From Oscillospiraceae bacterium (lineage in GTDB: Bacteria > Bacillota > Clostridia > Oscillospirales > Ruminococcaceae), in the NCBI GenBank assembly GCA_028694405.1, contig JAQUTM010000015.1, forward strand, positions 1-21,722: a stretch of 21,722 nt of DNA, read 5' to 3'. The translations under genes were made by a program, and so were the position numbers. The notes beneath the pieces are model-generated. The model searched no databases, was not told the DNA's origin, and worked only from the letters and a program-made list of their open reading frames with translations. Shown in pieces: positions 1 to 5,622 of this stretch; within the stretch, counting starts at the first letter, position 1; each line of letters opens with the position of its first letter.

Positions 1-261
1 GGCTATAGCAAGGAGAACGGATATTTTACCGTTGCTTGTTGCTACACACCTGTATATTATCCCGGCACAGGAGACCTTTTTACTGCTGTATTAACCGGCT
101 TTGTGCTGCAAAATTACACCTTACAGCAAGCCGTTTTTAAAGCTGCACGCTTTGTAGAAAAATGTGTGCAAGCTACTTTTGATGCTAAAACTTCGCCACA
201 GCTTGGCGTATGTTTAGAGCCTATGCTGAAATTTTTGATGGGAGAGAATAATATTGGGTAA
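1..261 (+). CDS. pdxK: Pyridoxal/pyridoxamine kinase, C-terminal 86 residues (5' end outside window)
   Basis: This is the open C-terminal part of a PfkB/ribokinase-fold kinase that phosphorylates pyridoxal, pyridoxamine or pyridoxine with ATP in the vitamin B6 salvage pathway. Frame 1 is open from the first base to TAA at 259-261. The diagnostic feature is YPGTGDLFTAVLTG at about residues 20-33 of the visible part: GTGD is the anion-hole motif, and its Asp is the catalytic base of the PfkB superfamily. The tail, with a GVCLEPMLKFL-type ending, resembles PdxY/PdxK of clostridia. A ThiD-like hydroxymethylpyrimidine kinase is the main alternative. The last codons overlap the TTG start of trmL by 8 bases, so the two genes are translationally linked in one operon with the following degV. 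Confidence 0.8.
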   Translation, partial: GYSKENGYFTVACCYTPVYYPGTGDLFTAVLTGFVLQNYTLQQAVFKAARFVEKCVQATFDAKTSPQLGVCLEPMLKFLMGENNIG

Positions 262-769
262 ACTAAACATTGTATTAGTAGAACCGCAAATACCACAAAA
301 CACAGGAAACATTGCACGCACCTGTGCCGCCACAGGCGCCCGCCTGCACATTGTAAAGCCCATGGGATTTACAATTACCGATAAACATTTAAAACGTGCA
401 GGTCTTGACTACTGGCATTTACTTGACATAACATACTATGAGAGCATGGACGATTTTTTTGAAAAAAACAGCGGTCCATACTTTTATTTTACAACCAAGG
501 GCTTGCACCGCTACACAGATGTACCCTACCCCTCTACCACCTATTTGGTATTTGGCAGAGAGGACGCAGGGCTGCCCGAACAGCTGTTATATGAAAACAA
601 AAAAAATTGTGTGCGCTTGCCCATGCTGCCTAACCCAGATGCCCGCAGTTTAAATTTATCCAATACAGTGGCAATAGCTGTATACGAAACCTTACGGCAG
701 TGGGATTTTGAGGGATTGCAAGACACCGGCAGCTTAACAAAATATGATTGGACGTGTATAGATGAGTAA
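254..769 (+). CDS. trmL: tRNA (cytidine(34)-2'-O)-methyltransferase TrmL (YibK-type SPOUT enzyme)
   Basis: It transfers a methyl group from SAM to the 2'-OH of the wobble nucleotide (C34 or cmnm5U34) of the tRNA-Leu isoacceptors. The protein has 171 residues, close to the usual 155-170, and is a minimal SPOUT domain with no extra RNA-binding domain. Visible motifs are IPQNTGNIART near residues 13-23 (motif 1), LVFGREDAGLPE near 98-109 (motif 2) and RSLNLSNTVAIAVYE near 131-145 (motif 3), which together form the trefoil knot and SAM site. The start is TTG at 254, preceded at 7 bases by GGGAGAG (240-246). It overlaps the end of the kinase gene, and its own stop lies inside the start of degV (ATGAGTAA). 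Confidence 0.93.
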   Translation: MGKLNIVLVEPQIPQNTGNIARTCAATGARLHIVKPMGFTITDKHLKRAGLDYWHLLDITYYESMDDFFEKNSGPYFYFTTKGLHRYTDVPYPSTTYLVFGREDAGLPEQLLYENKKNCVRLPMLPNPDARSLNLSNTVAIAVYETLRQWDFEGLQDTGSLTKYDWTCIDE

Positions 770-1634
770 AACAATTATTTTAACAGATTCTGCCAGCGAT
801 ATCCCTGTTGATATGCAGGAAAAGTATGGCATCGATATTATGAACTTTGCTATTACCTTAGATGGTAAAAGCTACACCGAGCGTGTTGATTTTACTTTTG
901 ATGAGTATTATGAAATGCTGCGTACTGCCGAGGGTATGCCCAGCACTGCTCACATTACTTCTATACAGTTTTTAGACAAATATATGGCGTATGACGACGC
1001 AGGCTATACCGATGTCATTCACATTACTATTTGCGCGGCAGGCAGCGCCACAAACGATGCCGCACATTTGGCTGCTATCCAGTTTAAAGAGGAGCGCCCA
1101 AACAGCAATTTGCGTATCCATATTGTTGACAGTCACACCTATAGCATGGTGTACGGCTACCATGTGTTGGAAACCGCAAAAAAAATAAAAAACGGTGCAG
1201 AGGTTAAACTTGTTTTAGAAGATTTAGAGCAAGCCTTTGCCTCTATGGAGGTTATTTTAGCTGCGTATACTCTCCGCTTTATGAAAAAAAGCGGACGCGT
1301 TAGTGCCGCCGCTGCTTTTGCCGGAGAATTATTGGGATTAAAGCCCATTGTCACTTTAATTGACGGCAAGAGCCAGGTACAAAGCAAGGTTCGTGGCGAT
1401 GCTGCTGTTATGCCCGCCATGTTAAAGCTGTTAAAACAGCGTATTGTACCAAACGAACCCTATATGATTGGCACAACCGATGACACTCGCGCAGCAGAAC
1501 TTGCCAAACTTGCTAAAAAAGAAATGGGCTATGCCCCTACTTTAATTTTTAAACTGGGCAGTGCAGTAAGCACCAACACAGGCCCCGATGCCATTGCCTT
1601 TGTATACATGGGCGAAAAGCGCACAAGAGAATAA
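762..1634 (+). CDS. DegV family protein (FakB-like fatty acid-binding protein), divergent pocket
   Basis: DegV/FakB proteins hold a fatty acid in an N-terminal domain pocket and present it to the kinase FakA for phosphorylation. At 290 residues the length is normal for the family. Recognisable elements are the N-terminal TDSASDIP, the SGRVSAAAAFAGELLGLKPI segment (residues about 190-210), and a C-terminal TNTGPDAIAF. Several normally conserved pocket positions differ. The usual SSxLSGTYQSA is replaced here by AAGSATNDAAHL, the PTTSQPS loop by PSTAHITS, and the HxGPG near the C terminus by NTGPD. The gene overlaps trmL by 8 bases (ATGAGTAA) and ends the operon. Binding of a different lipid, or loss of the FakA substrate role, is possible. 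Family assignment is secure; function is not. Confidence 0.85.
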   Translation: MSKTIILTDSASDIPVDMQEKYGIDIMNFAITLDGKSYTERVDFTFDEYYEMLRTAEGMPSTAHITSIQFLDKYMAYDDAGYTDVIHITICAAGSATNDAAHLAAIQFKEERPNSNLRIHIVDSHTYSMVYGYHVLETAKKIKNGAEVKLVLEDLEQAFASMEVILAAYTLRFMKKSGRVSAAAAFAGELLGLKPIVTLIDGKSQVQSKVRGDAAVMPAMLKLLKQRIVPNEPYMIGTTDDTRAAELAKLAKKEMGYAPTLIFKLGSAVSTNTGPDAIAFVYMGEKRTRE

Positions 1635-1645
1635 ATATAAAATAA

Positions 1646-1690
1646 AAAGCGGTGCAAACAGACTAAGCTGTTGCACCGCTTTTATTTTAC
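1646..1690 (+). terminator. Intrinsic terminator of the pdxK-trmL-degV operon
   Basis: A stem AAAGCGGTGCAA (1646-1657) pairs with TTGCACCGCTTT (1671-1682), with a small inner CAG/CTG stem, and is followed by a T-rich tail. It begins 12 bases after the degV stop. The A-rich 5' flank means it could also stop the convergent minus-strand PH-domain gene. Confidence 0.85.
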
Positions 1691-1713
1691 TTTTAAATTT
1701 TTACCGCTATATT

Positions 1714-2106
1714 TTAGTCGTCCAGCAGCTCGTCTTGGCAATCCTCATGGTCTGCGCCGTTATCCAACAATTCACCTACACGCATACGTCTGGCAATTTT
1801 CATTTCCTCCACTTGCTTGTGAAGCAATTCTTTTACCTCCATAGAGCCTTTGATATTTTTCAGCTCTAATTGCGGTAAAGATTTATCAGAAGAAAGCACT
1901 TTAATGGTGCCCACGCCAAAAATACGCTGTCCCAAACTACAGCTCCAGCTTATGTCTCTAACGCGATACAATAAAATCTCATCCATTGTTTGGTTTAACA
2001 AACCCTTTTGCAAAAACAATCTGTCCTCTGTCAAAGCATATTTTGTAAATGTAATCGGCATACCTAAAATGCGGCTTCTGTCTTGCCAAATGGTTTCTTT
2101 TATCAT
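1714..2106 (-). CDS. Bacterial PH-domain protein (DUF304/bPH2-type)
   Basis: This is a small cytoplasmic protein of 130 residues consisting almost entirely of one bacterial pleckstrin-homology-like domain. The family pattern is visible: ITFTKYALTEDRLFLQKGLL near residues 18-37, then DEILLYRVRDI near 42-52, a hydrophobic RIFGVGTIKVLS strand near 61-72, LELKNIKG, and an amphipathic VKELLHKQVEEMKIARR helix at the C-terminal side, followed by an acidic tail. Unlike YdbS/YdbT-type members it has no membrane segments. The molecular role of this family is not established. It starts at an ATG preceded by AAGGAG, and has its own promoter. It reads as a single-gene unit convergent with degV. Confidence 0.8.
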   Translation of the reverse strand: MIKETIWQDRSRILGMPITFTKYALTEDRLFLQKGLLNQTMDEILLYRVRDISWSCSLGQRIFGVGTIKVLSSDKSLPQLELKNIKGSMEVKELLHKQVEEMKIARRMRVGELLDNGADHEDCQDELLDD

Positions 2107-2143
2107 ATCGGTTTACTCCTTATTTAGATAAAGTGATAAGTAC

Positions 2144-2172
2144 AGTATAAATTTTAATGCTTTAAAATGCAA
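2144..2172 (-). promoter_or_regulatory. Sigma-A-type promoter of the PH-domain gene
   Basis: On the minus strand TTGCAT (plus 2167-2172) is followed after exactly 17 bases by TATACT (plus 2144-2149), about 38 bases before the ATG. A good match to the housekeeping consensus. Confidence 0.65.
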
Positions 2173-2221
2173 CAAAAACCAACTATTTTCTCTGAATTTG
2201 CTGCTGTTTTGGGTTTGAATG

Positions 2222-2250
2222 CAAAAAAAGCCCCGCATTAAGGGACCTTT
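2222..2250 (-). terminator. Probable intrinsic terminator after the structured RNA
   Basis: On the minus strand AAAGGTCCC and GGGGCTTTTTT form a short GC/GU stem around a TTAATGC loop, ending in seven T residues (plus 2223-2229). It is the first good terminator downstream of the structured RNA and lies upstream of the promoter of the PH-domain gene. Confidence 0.6.
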
Positions 2251-2276
2251 CTTTTATAAAAGTTCACGTTATCATT

Positions 2277-2298
2277 CAGTTTATAAAACTATAAACTG
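2277..2298. repeat. Perfect 9-4-9 inverted repeat
   Basis: CAGTTTATA (2277-2285) and TATAAACTG (2290-2298) are exact inverted copies separated by AAAC. It is not followed by a T run on either strand, so it is not an obvious terminator. It lies between the core of the structured RNA and its presumed terminator, and may be a 3' hairpin of that transcript. Confidence 0.6.
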
Positions 2299-2335
2299 CC
2301 GCTTTGTTAAAATAAATGCCCCGCAAAACCGTTTG

Positions 2336-2466
2336 CACCTAATAGAAAACCTACTGTACTCAGCAGGTGGGTGCCCTGCCGGAGTTTCACGCTCCCTTCT
2401 TCCGCCTTACGGCGGGAGGTCTGCAATCCCCTCACTAAGACATCCGGGCTCCCTTTTCTATAATTG
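2336..2466 (-). ncRNA. ssrS: Structured small RNA, 6S-like (SsrS candidate)
   Basis: This is a non-coding stretch that folds on the minus strand. ATAGAAAA at the 5' end (plus 2454-2461) pairs with TTTTCTAT at the 3' end (plus 2342-2349) as a closing stem. CCGGA (plus 2443-2447) pairs with TCCGG (2379-2383), and CCGCC-GUAA-GGCGG (2402-2415) is a GNRA-capped terminal hairpin. ACCTGCTG-AGTA-CAGTAGGT (2349-2368) is a hairpin on the 3' side of the central open region. A G-U pair in that hairpin and the GUAA loop favour the minus strand: on the plus strand they become an A-C mismatch and UUAC. A TATAAT lies just upstream (plus 2471-2476). A long stem with a large central bubble and a 3'-side hairpin is the 6S RNA architecture, and 6S RNA sequesters sigma-A RNA polymerase. 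The core is shorter than the usual 180-200 nt, so the real 3' end may be further on, up to the terminator at 2222. The 6S name comes from architecture and a vague sequence resemblance, not from a search. Confidence 0.55.
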
Positions 2467-2470
2467 TAGG

Positions 2471-2476
2471 ATTATA
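2471..2476 (-). promoter_or_regulatory. -10 element of the structured RNA
   Basis: On the minus strand TATAAT sits in TATATAATCCTACAA, about 7 bases before the first paired bases of the RNA. No good -35 is found at 16-18 bases. The promoter lies immediately after the stop of the DUF1292 gene, so readthrough plus processing is an alternative origin for the RNA. Confidence 0.45.
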
Positions 2477-2513
2477 TATAGATGCAACAAATCGAATTTT
2501 GCAGGGCGCTTTC

Positions 2514-2807
2514 TTATTCTTCTACGTCAAACCACTCCTGTAAGCGTTTGCTAAATACCTCGCCTACCTCGTAAAACTCTTCATCATCGTCTACGATGTC
2601 TACATATTCTTCGCCGTCTTCTTCGCCAACACGCATAATAATTAAATTGGCATCTTCCTCTAACTGCTCGGCACTGCCATCTGCATAAGGCACTACTGCC
2701 ATGTAGCGTGTTCCTTCAAAATCTATCGCGTCTAATACTTCAAACACATGCTCTTTACCGTCTTCATCGGTAAGTGTCATAATATCGGGATTATACTCTT
2801 CCTGCAT
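2514..2807 (-). CDS. DUF1292 domain protein (YrzB family)
   Basis: A small, strongly acidic cytoplasmic protein (97 residues) of the YrzB/DUF1292 family, which is widespread in Bacillota and commonly sits near ruvX and alaS. The family core is clear: ITLTDEDGKEHxFEVLD at the N terminus (here IMTLTDEDGKEHVFEVLDAI, residues about 9-28), YMAVVPY, then NLIIMRVGEEDGEEYVDIVDDDEEFYEVGEVF. Its biochemical role is unknown. The ATG is preceded by GGAAAGGAG. It has its own promoter and is followed immediately by the structured RNA on the same strand. The usual ruvX/alaS neighbours are absent here. Confidence 0.88.
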   Translation of the reverse strand: MQEEYNPDIMTLTDEDGKEHVFEVLDAIDFEGTRYMAVVPYADGSAEQLEEDANLIIMRVGEEDGEEYVDIVDDDEEFYEVGEVFSKRLQEWFDVEE

Positions 2808-2848
2808 GGGTATATACTCCTTTCCTGTTGCTTGGATTATCTAAATAA

Positions 2849-2877
2849 ATTTTACCCGCATTGAGGCAAATAGTCAA
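2849..2877 (-). promoter_or_regulatory. Sigma-A-type promoter of the DUF1292 gene
   Basis: On the minus strand TTGACT (plus 2872-2877) is followed after 17 bases by TAAAAT (plus 2849-2854). It lies about 40 bases upstream of the start codon. Confidence 0.7.
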
Positions 2878-3221
2878 CTCTACATTTTTAACAGAAGTCA
2901 GTTTTGGTATTTCTCACAAAATTATGTGCCTAATGTTACCTATTCCCTATCTTCTATTCCATAAGCTTAATAGATTAAATTTTTACATTTATATCTAATT
3001 TTTACCATTTTAATCTTTTTATTTTGTGATATTGTTCATATCAAATTAACTTTTTACCAGTAGAATGTGGTATAATAATTTTACAAACCTACAAACGGGA
3101 AAGTAAATTTATTTTTTAATTCCGTTGCATGTTTTATTTTTATCCGTGACGTTGGCAGCTTTTGCATATTTTATATTATAACCGCCAAGCTGCCTGTAAC
3201 TTAAAATAAAGGAGCGATATT
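2878..3221 (+). other. AT-rich gene-free interval upstream of the cyclophilin lipoprotein
   Basis: About 340 bases without a credible gene. The left part (2878-3050) is very AT-rich and shows nothing I can name. The right part holds a TATAAT (3071-3076) that probably serves the cyclophilin gene; the best -35 choices, such as TTAACT at 3046-3051, are poor in sequence or spacing. The leader of roughly 140 bases contains a perfect 8-bp inverted repeat, listed separately. Confidence 0.5.
3154..3194 (+). repeat. Leader hairpin in the cyclophilin mRNA
   Basis: GGCAGCTT (3154-3161) and AAGCTGCC (3187-3194) are exact inverted copies around a 25-base AT-rich loop. The stem ends 16 bases before the GGAG ribosome binding site (3211-3214). 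There is no T run after it, so it may be a 5'-leader structure affecting stability or translation rather than a terminator. Confidence 0.5.
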
Positions 3222-3968
3222 TTGCTAAAAAGAATTTTACCATTTTTTATGATATCTGTAGTAGTTGTTTCTCTTTTTACAGGTTGTAAAGCCAAAATGG
3301 GTTTTTTGCAAAAACGTAGCACTGTAGAAAGTGAAGAGCTGCAATTTGTAACCCCTAAGGAAGGGGACACCATTGCTACCATTGATACTTCGCTTGGTAC
3401 TATTATTTGCGTGCTTTACCCGCAATATGCCCCTAAAGCTGTAGAAAACTTTATTAATCTTTCCCAAAAAGGCTACTACAACGGGTTAACCTTTCACCGG
3501 GTAGTATCTGATTTTATCATTCAATCCGGTGACCCTACCGCTACAGGAAGCGGTGGAGAAAGCTACTGGGGTGTACCTTTTGAAAACGAATTTACCGACA
3601 AATTACACCATTATGCAGGCGCATTAAGCATGAGTAACCGCGACAGCGAAAACGTAAGCGGTACCAATACCAGCCAGTTTTTTATCGTTGCCTGCCCGCA
3701 AAACAGCGTACCTGATACCTTAACCACAAAAATGCTGGACGCAGGGTGGCGCGACGCCGTAATTAAAGCTTATCAGGCAGCCGGCGGTGCCCCCTATTTG
3801 GATAACTTAAATACTGTATTTGGCCAAGTAATTAAAGGCATGGATATTGTAGACAAAATTGCGGCAGTAGAGGTAGACGAAAACGATAAACCTGTAGAAG
3901 ATGTTGTAGTAAGCACCATTACCATTGGCACCTTTACCGCAAATATTTTAGAGGAAAACGACAAATAA
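3222..3968 (+). CDS. Secreted cyclophilin-type peptidyl-prolyl isomerase, lipoprotein
   Basis: It probably catalyses cis-trans isomerisation of Xaa-Pro bonds outside the cell, helping exported proteins fold. Residues 1-22 form a lipoprotein signal: two basic residues, a hydrophobic stretch, and the lipobox LFTGC with Cys22 as the lipidation site. The cyclophilin domain spans about residues 48-240. It includes FHRVVSDFIIQSGDP (with the catalytic Arg of FHR), GALSMSNR, NTSQFFIV, and a C-terminal NTVFGQVIKGMDIVDKI. About 30 extra residues lie between the NTSQFFIV and PYLDNLNTVFG segments, as in other clostridial homologues. The start is TTG at 3222, seven bases after GGAG. It is a single-gene unit with its own terminator. 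Confidence 0.9.
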   Translation: MLKRILPFFMISVVVVSLFTGCKAKMGFLQKRSTVESEELQFVTPKEGDTIATIDTSLGTIICVLYPQYAPKAVENFINLSQKGYYNGLTFHRVVSDFIIQSGDPTATGSGGESYWGVPFENEFTDKLHHYAGALSMSNRDSENVSGTNTSQFFIVACPQNSVPDTLTTKMLDAGWRDAVIKAYQAAGGAPYLDNLNTVFGQVIKGMDIVDKIAAVEVDENDKPVEDVVVSTITIGTFTANILEENDK

Positions 3969-3975
3969 TTTCAGG

Positions 3976-4010
3976 CACTCTGTATGAACAGCCATGCAGA
4001 GTGTTTTTTT
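3976..4010 (+). terminator. Intrinsic terminator of the cyclophilin gene
   Basis: CACTCTGTATG (3976-3986) pairs with CATGCAGAGTG (3993-4003) with a single G-U pair, followed directly by seven T residues (4004-4010). It begins 8 bases after the stop codon. Confidence 0.93.
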
Positions 4011-4028
4011 GCTTATTTTTACAAAATT

Positions 4029-4045
4029 ACTTTGAACTTCAAATT
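4029..4045 (+). promoter_or_regulatory. FabT-type operator 1 (upstream of -35)
   Basis: ACTTTGA-ACT-TCAAATT is a 7-3-7 palindrome with one imperfect position. It ends five bases before the TTGACA of the fabT-like gene. It has the TTTGA-N3-TCAAA core that I recall for FabT operators of streptococci. Confidence 0.7.
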
Positions 4046-4049
4046 AGTA

Positions 4050-4077
4050 TTGACATTTTTTAATTTTTTGATAAAAT
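4050..4077 (+). promoter_or_regulatory. Sigma-A promoter of the fabT-like / degV genes
   Basis: A consensus TTGACA (4050-4055) is followed after 16 bases by TAAAAT (4072-4077). It lies between operator 1 and operator 2, an arrangement typical of an autoregulated MarR-family gene. Confidence 0.8.
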
Positions 4078-4087
4078 ATATTTTGTT

Positions 4088-4124
4088 ATTACTTTGATGT
4101 TCAAAGTTTGTACTTCAAAGTAAT
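4088..4124 (+). promoter_or_regulatory. FabT-type double operator 2/3 (downstream of -10)
   Basis: Operator 2 is the perfect palindrome ACTTTGA-TGT-TCAAAGT (4091-4107). Operator 3, AGTTTGT-ACT-TCAAAGT (4105-4121), is degenerate on its left arm and is shifted by 14 bases. Together they are enclosed by an outer perfect inverted repeat, ATTACTTTGA (4088-4097) and TCAAAGTAAT (4115-4124). A repressor bound here would block initiation or early elongation. Confidence 0.75.
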
Positions 4125-4154
4125 AAATATCTGATATGTGAGGAACATAAAAGC

Positions 4155-4616
4155 ATGACAATACAAGAAAAGCAAATAAATGAATTTATTGTAAGTGTTT
4201 TTAATGATGTACTGCGTCTTGAAGAATCCAGCCTTGCCAAAGGCACTTTTTGCAATTTATCTGTAAACGAAATGCATGTAATTGAAGCAGTATATCATGC
4301 GCAAGAAAAAGAAACAAATACAATGGCTGAGCTTGCCGCAAAGCTACAAATTACCGCAAGTACACTTACCATTGCGGTAAAAACCTTAGAGCAAAAAGGT
4401 TATTTGCAACGCACCCGCAGCGACAGCGACAAACGGCGGGTATTGGTAACGCCAACCGCCTCTGCCCTGCAAGCTTTGGCACAGCATGATGCTTTTCATG
4501 AACAGCTGATAAAAAGTGTTTCGGCAAACTTAAACGAAAGCGAGCTTGCCGCACTGACGTTGGCTTTAAGCACTTTGCACCGATTTTTTAAAGTTGAGCT
4601 GCAAAAAGATTTATAA
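4155..4616 (+). CDS. fabT: MarR-family regulator, FabT-like
   Basis: A 153-residue MarR-family winged-helix repressor. The N-terminal part INEFIVSVFNDVLRLEESSL (residues about 9-28) followed by LSVNEMHVIEAV closely resembles the streptococcal FabT sequence as I remember it; FabT binds DNA with acyl-ACP as co-repressor and controls fatty-acid synthesis genes. The recognition helix region is MAELAAKLQITASTLTIAVK (about 57-76), and the wing is YLQRTRSDSDKRRVLVTPT (about 83-101). Palindromes of the TTTGA-N3-TCAAA type flank its promoter, so autoregulation is likely. It starts at an ATG after GAGG, and the degV/fakB-like gene follows 21 bases after its stop. No fab genes lie in the window, so its regulon is not visible here. 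A generic MarR is the fallback call. Confidence 0.75.
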   Translation: MTIQEKQINEFIVSVFNDVLRLEESSLAKGTFCNLSVNEMHVIEAVYHAQEKETNTMAELAAKLQITASTLTIAVKTLEQKGYLQRTRSDSDKRRVLVTPTASALQALAQHDAFHEQLIKSVSANLNESELAALTLALSTLHRFFKVELQKDL

Positions 4617-4637
4617 TGTTTTTAGGAGGCTATTATT

Positions 4638-5486
4638 ATGGCAATTCGTATTCTTACAGATTCTACGGCCGATTTAACTGCACAACAGGCTGCTGATTTA
4701 AACGTAGAAGTGATACCTTTAAAGGTTATGTTTGGTACGCAAGAGTTTTTGGACGGCGTAACCATAAGCGTAGAAGAGTTTTATGAAAAAATGGTGAGTT
4801 CTGCAAAGCTGCCCACCACCAGCCAACCCAGCCCTGCCCAATTTCTTGCTCATTTTGAAGCCGCACAGGAGGCGCAAGATGAAGTTATCGTTTTAACAAT
4901 CTCCAGTGCAATCAGCGGTACCTATCAAAGTGCAAATATTGCAAAAGAAACTTGCGGCTACGAAAAAATTTACCTGATAGATACAGCTACTGCTACCTTG
5001 GGTGCTCAACTTTTGGTTTTGCTTGCGGTAAAGCTGCGTCAGCAAGGGCTGTCCGCACAGGAAATTGCTCTGGAATTAGAGACTCAAAAATACAACATTT
5101 GTCTTTTGGCATTTGTGGACGATTTAAAATATCTAAAACGCGGGGGACGCCTTTCCGGCGCAGGTGCTGTAGCGGGCACCCTGCTTGGCATTAAACCCAT
5201 TGTAGAAGTGGCTGAGGGTAAGGTTGTTGTTGCAGGTAAAGCACGAGGGCTGCCCGGCGCCTATGTTAACATTTTCAAGCTTATGGAAACACGCGGCGGT
5301 GTTGATGAAGCTTACCCCGTCTGTGTGGGTTATACGGGAGAGCGCCAAAGCGTAGAGCCCTTTTATCGGTACATTACCAATAACTTAAAATTAAGTAAGC
5401 CTTATATCAGCCCTATTGGAAGTGTAATTGGTGTACATGCCGGACCGGGTGCCGGCGGAATTGCCTTTTTTAAAAAAAATAAGTAA
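4638..5486 (+). CDS. DegV family protein, canonical FakB-like fatty acid-binding subunit
   Basis: A lipid carrier of the FakB type: it binds a free fatty acid for phosphorylation by FakA, feeding exogenous fatty acids into phospholipid synthesis. It has 282 residues, the standard length. The conserved elements are all present: TDSTADLT at residues 7-14, the LPTTSQPSPAQF loop near 58-69, SSAISGTYQSA near 91-101, LKRGGRLSGAGA near 159-170 and GVHAGPGAGGIAFF near the C terminus, including the pocket His that the first DegV protein of the window lacks. A strong AGGAGG precedes the ATG. It is co-transcribed with the FabT-like repressor, which suggests control by acyl-ACP. The FakA kinase is not in the window. 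Confidence 0.9.
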   Translation: MAIRILTDSTADLTAQQAADLNVEVIPLKVMFGTQEFLDGVTISVEEFYEKMVSSAKLPTTSQPSPAQFLAHFEAAQEAQDEVIVLTISSAISGTYQSANIAKETCGYEKIYLIDTATATLGAQLLVLLAVKLRQQGLSAQEIALELETQKYNICLLAFVDDLKYLKRGGRLSGAGAVAGTLLGIKPIVEVAEGKVVVAGKARGLPGAYVNIFKLMETRGGVDEAYPVCVGYTGERQSVEPFYRYITNNLKLSKPYISPIGSVIGVHAGPGAGGIAFFKKNK

Positions 5487-5496
5487 ACTGTATTTT

Positions 5497-5531
5497 GCTG
5501 CTTTGTTGCTAACAACACAAGGCAGCTTTTA
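5497..5531 (+). terminator. Intrinsic terminator after the fabT-degV pair
   Basis: GCTGCTTTGT (5497-5506) pairs with ACAAGGCAGC (5517-5526) with one G-U pair, followed by TTTT and further T-rich sequence. It separates this pair from the cardiolipin synthase transcription unit. Confidence 0.75.
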
Positions 5532-5539
5532 CATTTTAT

Positions 5540-5568
5540 TTGTGTTATGGCTGTAAAACGATTATAAT
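5540..5568 (+). promoter_or_regulatory. Promoter of the cardiolipin synthase gene
   Basis: TTGTGT (5540-5545) is followed after 17 bases by TATAAT (5563-5568), leaving a leader of about 50 bases. The -35 matches the consensus only in part. Confidence 0.5.
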
Positions 5569-5622
5569 AATATTAAATATTTTTCACATACTGGTACTAT
5601 ACCAACGCGAAAGGATCTTTTT

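Noticed and set aside
2430..2460. Resemblance of the plus strand (ATCCGGGCTCCC) to the RNase P RNA start motif
   Set aside because: The region is far too short for RNase P RNA, and the other conserved regions are missing. The structure favours the minus strand.
2336..2466. Partial likeness of the minus-strand RNA to a cobalamin riboswitch (GGGAG..GTGAAACTCC)
   Set aside because: The B12-box and the rest of the core are absent, and the downstream PH-domain gene has its own promoter behind a terminator and no B12 link.
2219..2554. A 111-codon open frame on the plus strand over the structured RNA
   Set aside because: It lacks a ribosome binding site, its translation is low-complexity and Cys/Arg rich, and it is antisense to both the structured RNA and the end of the DUF1292 gene.
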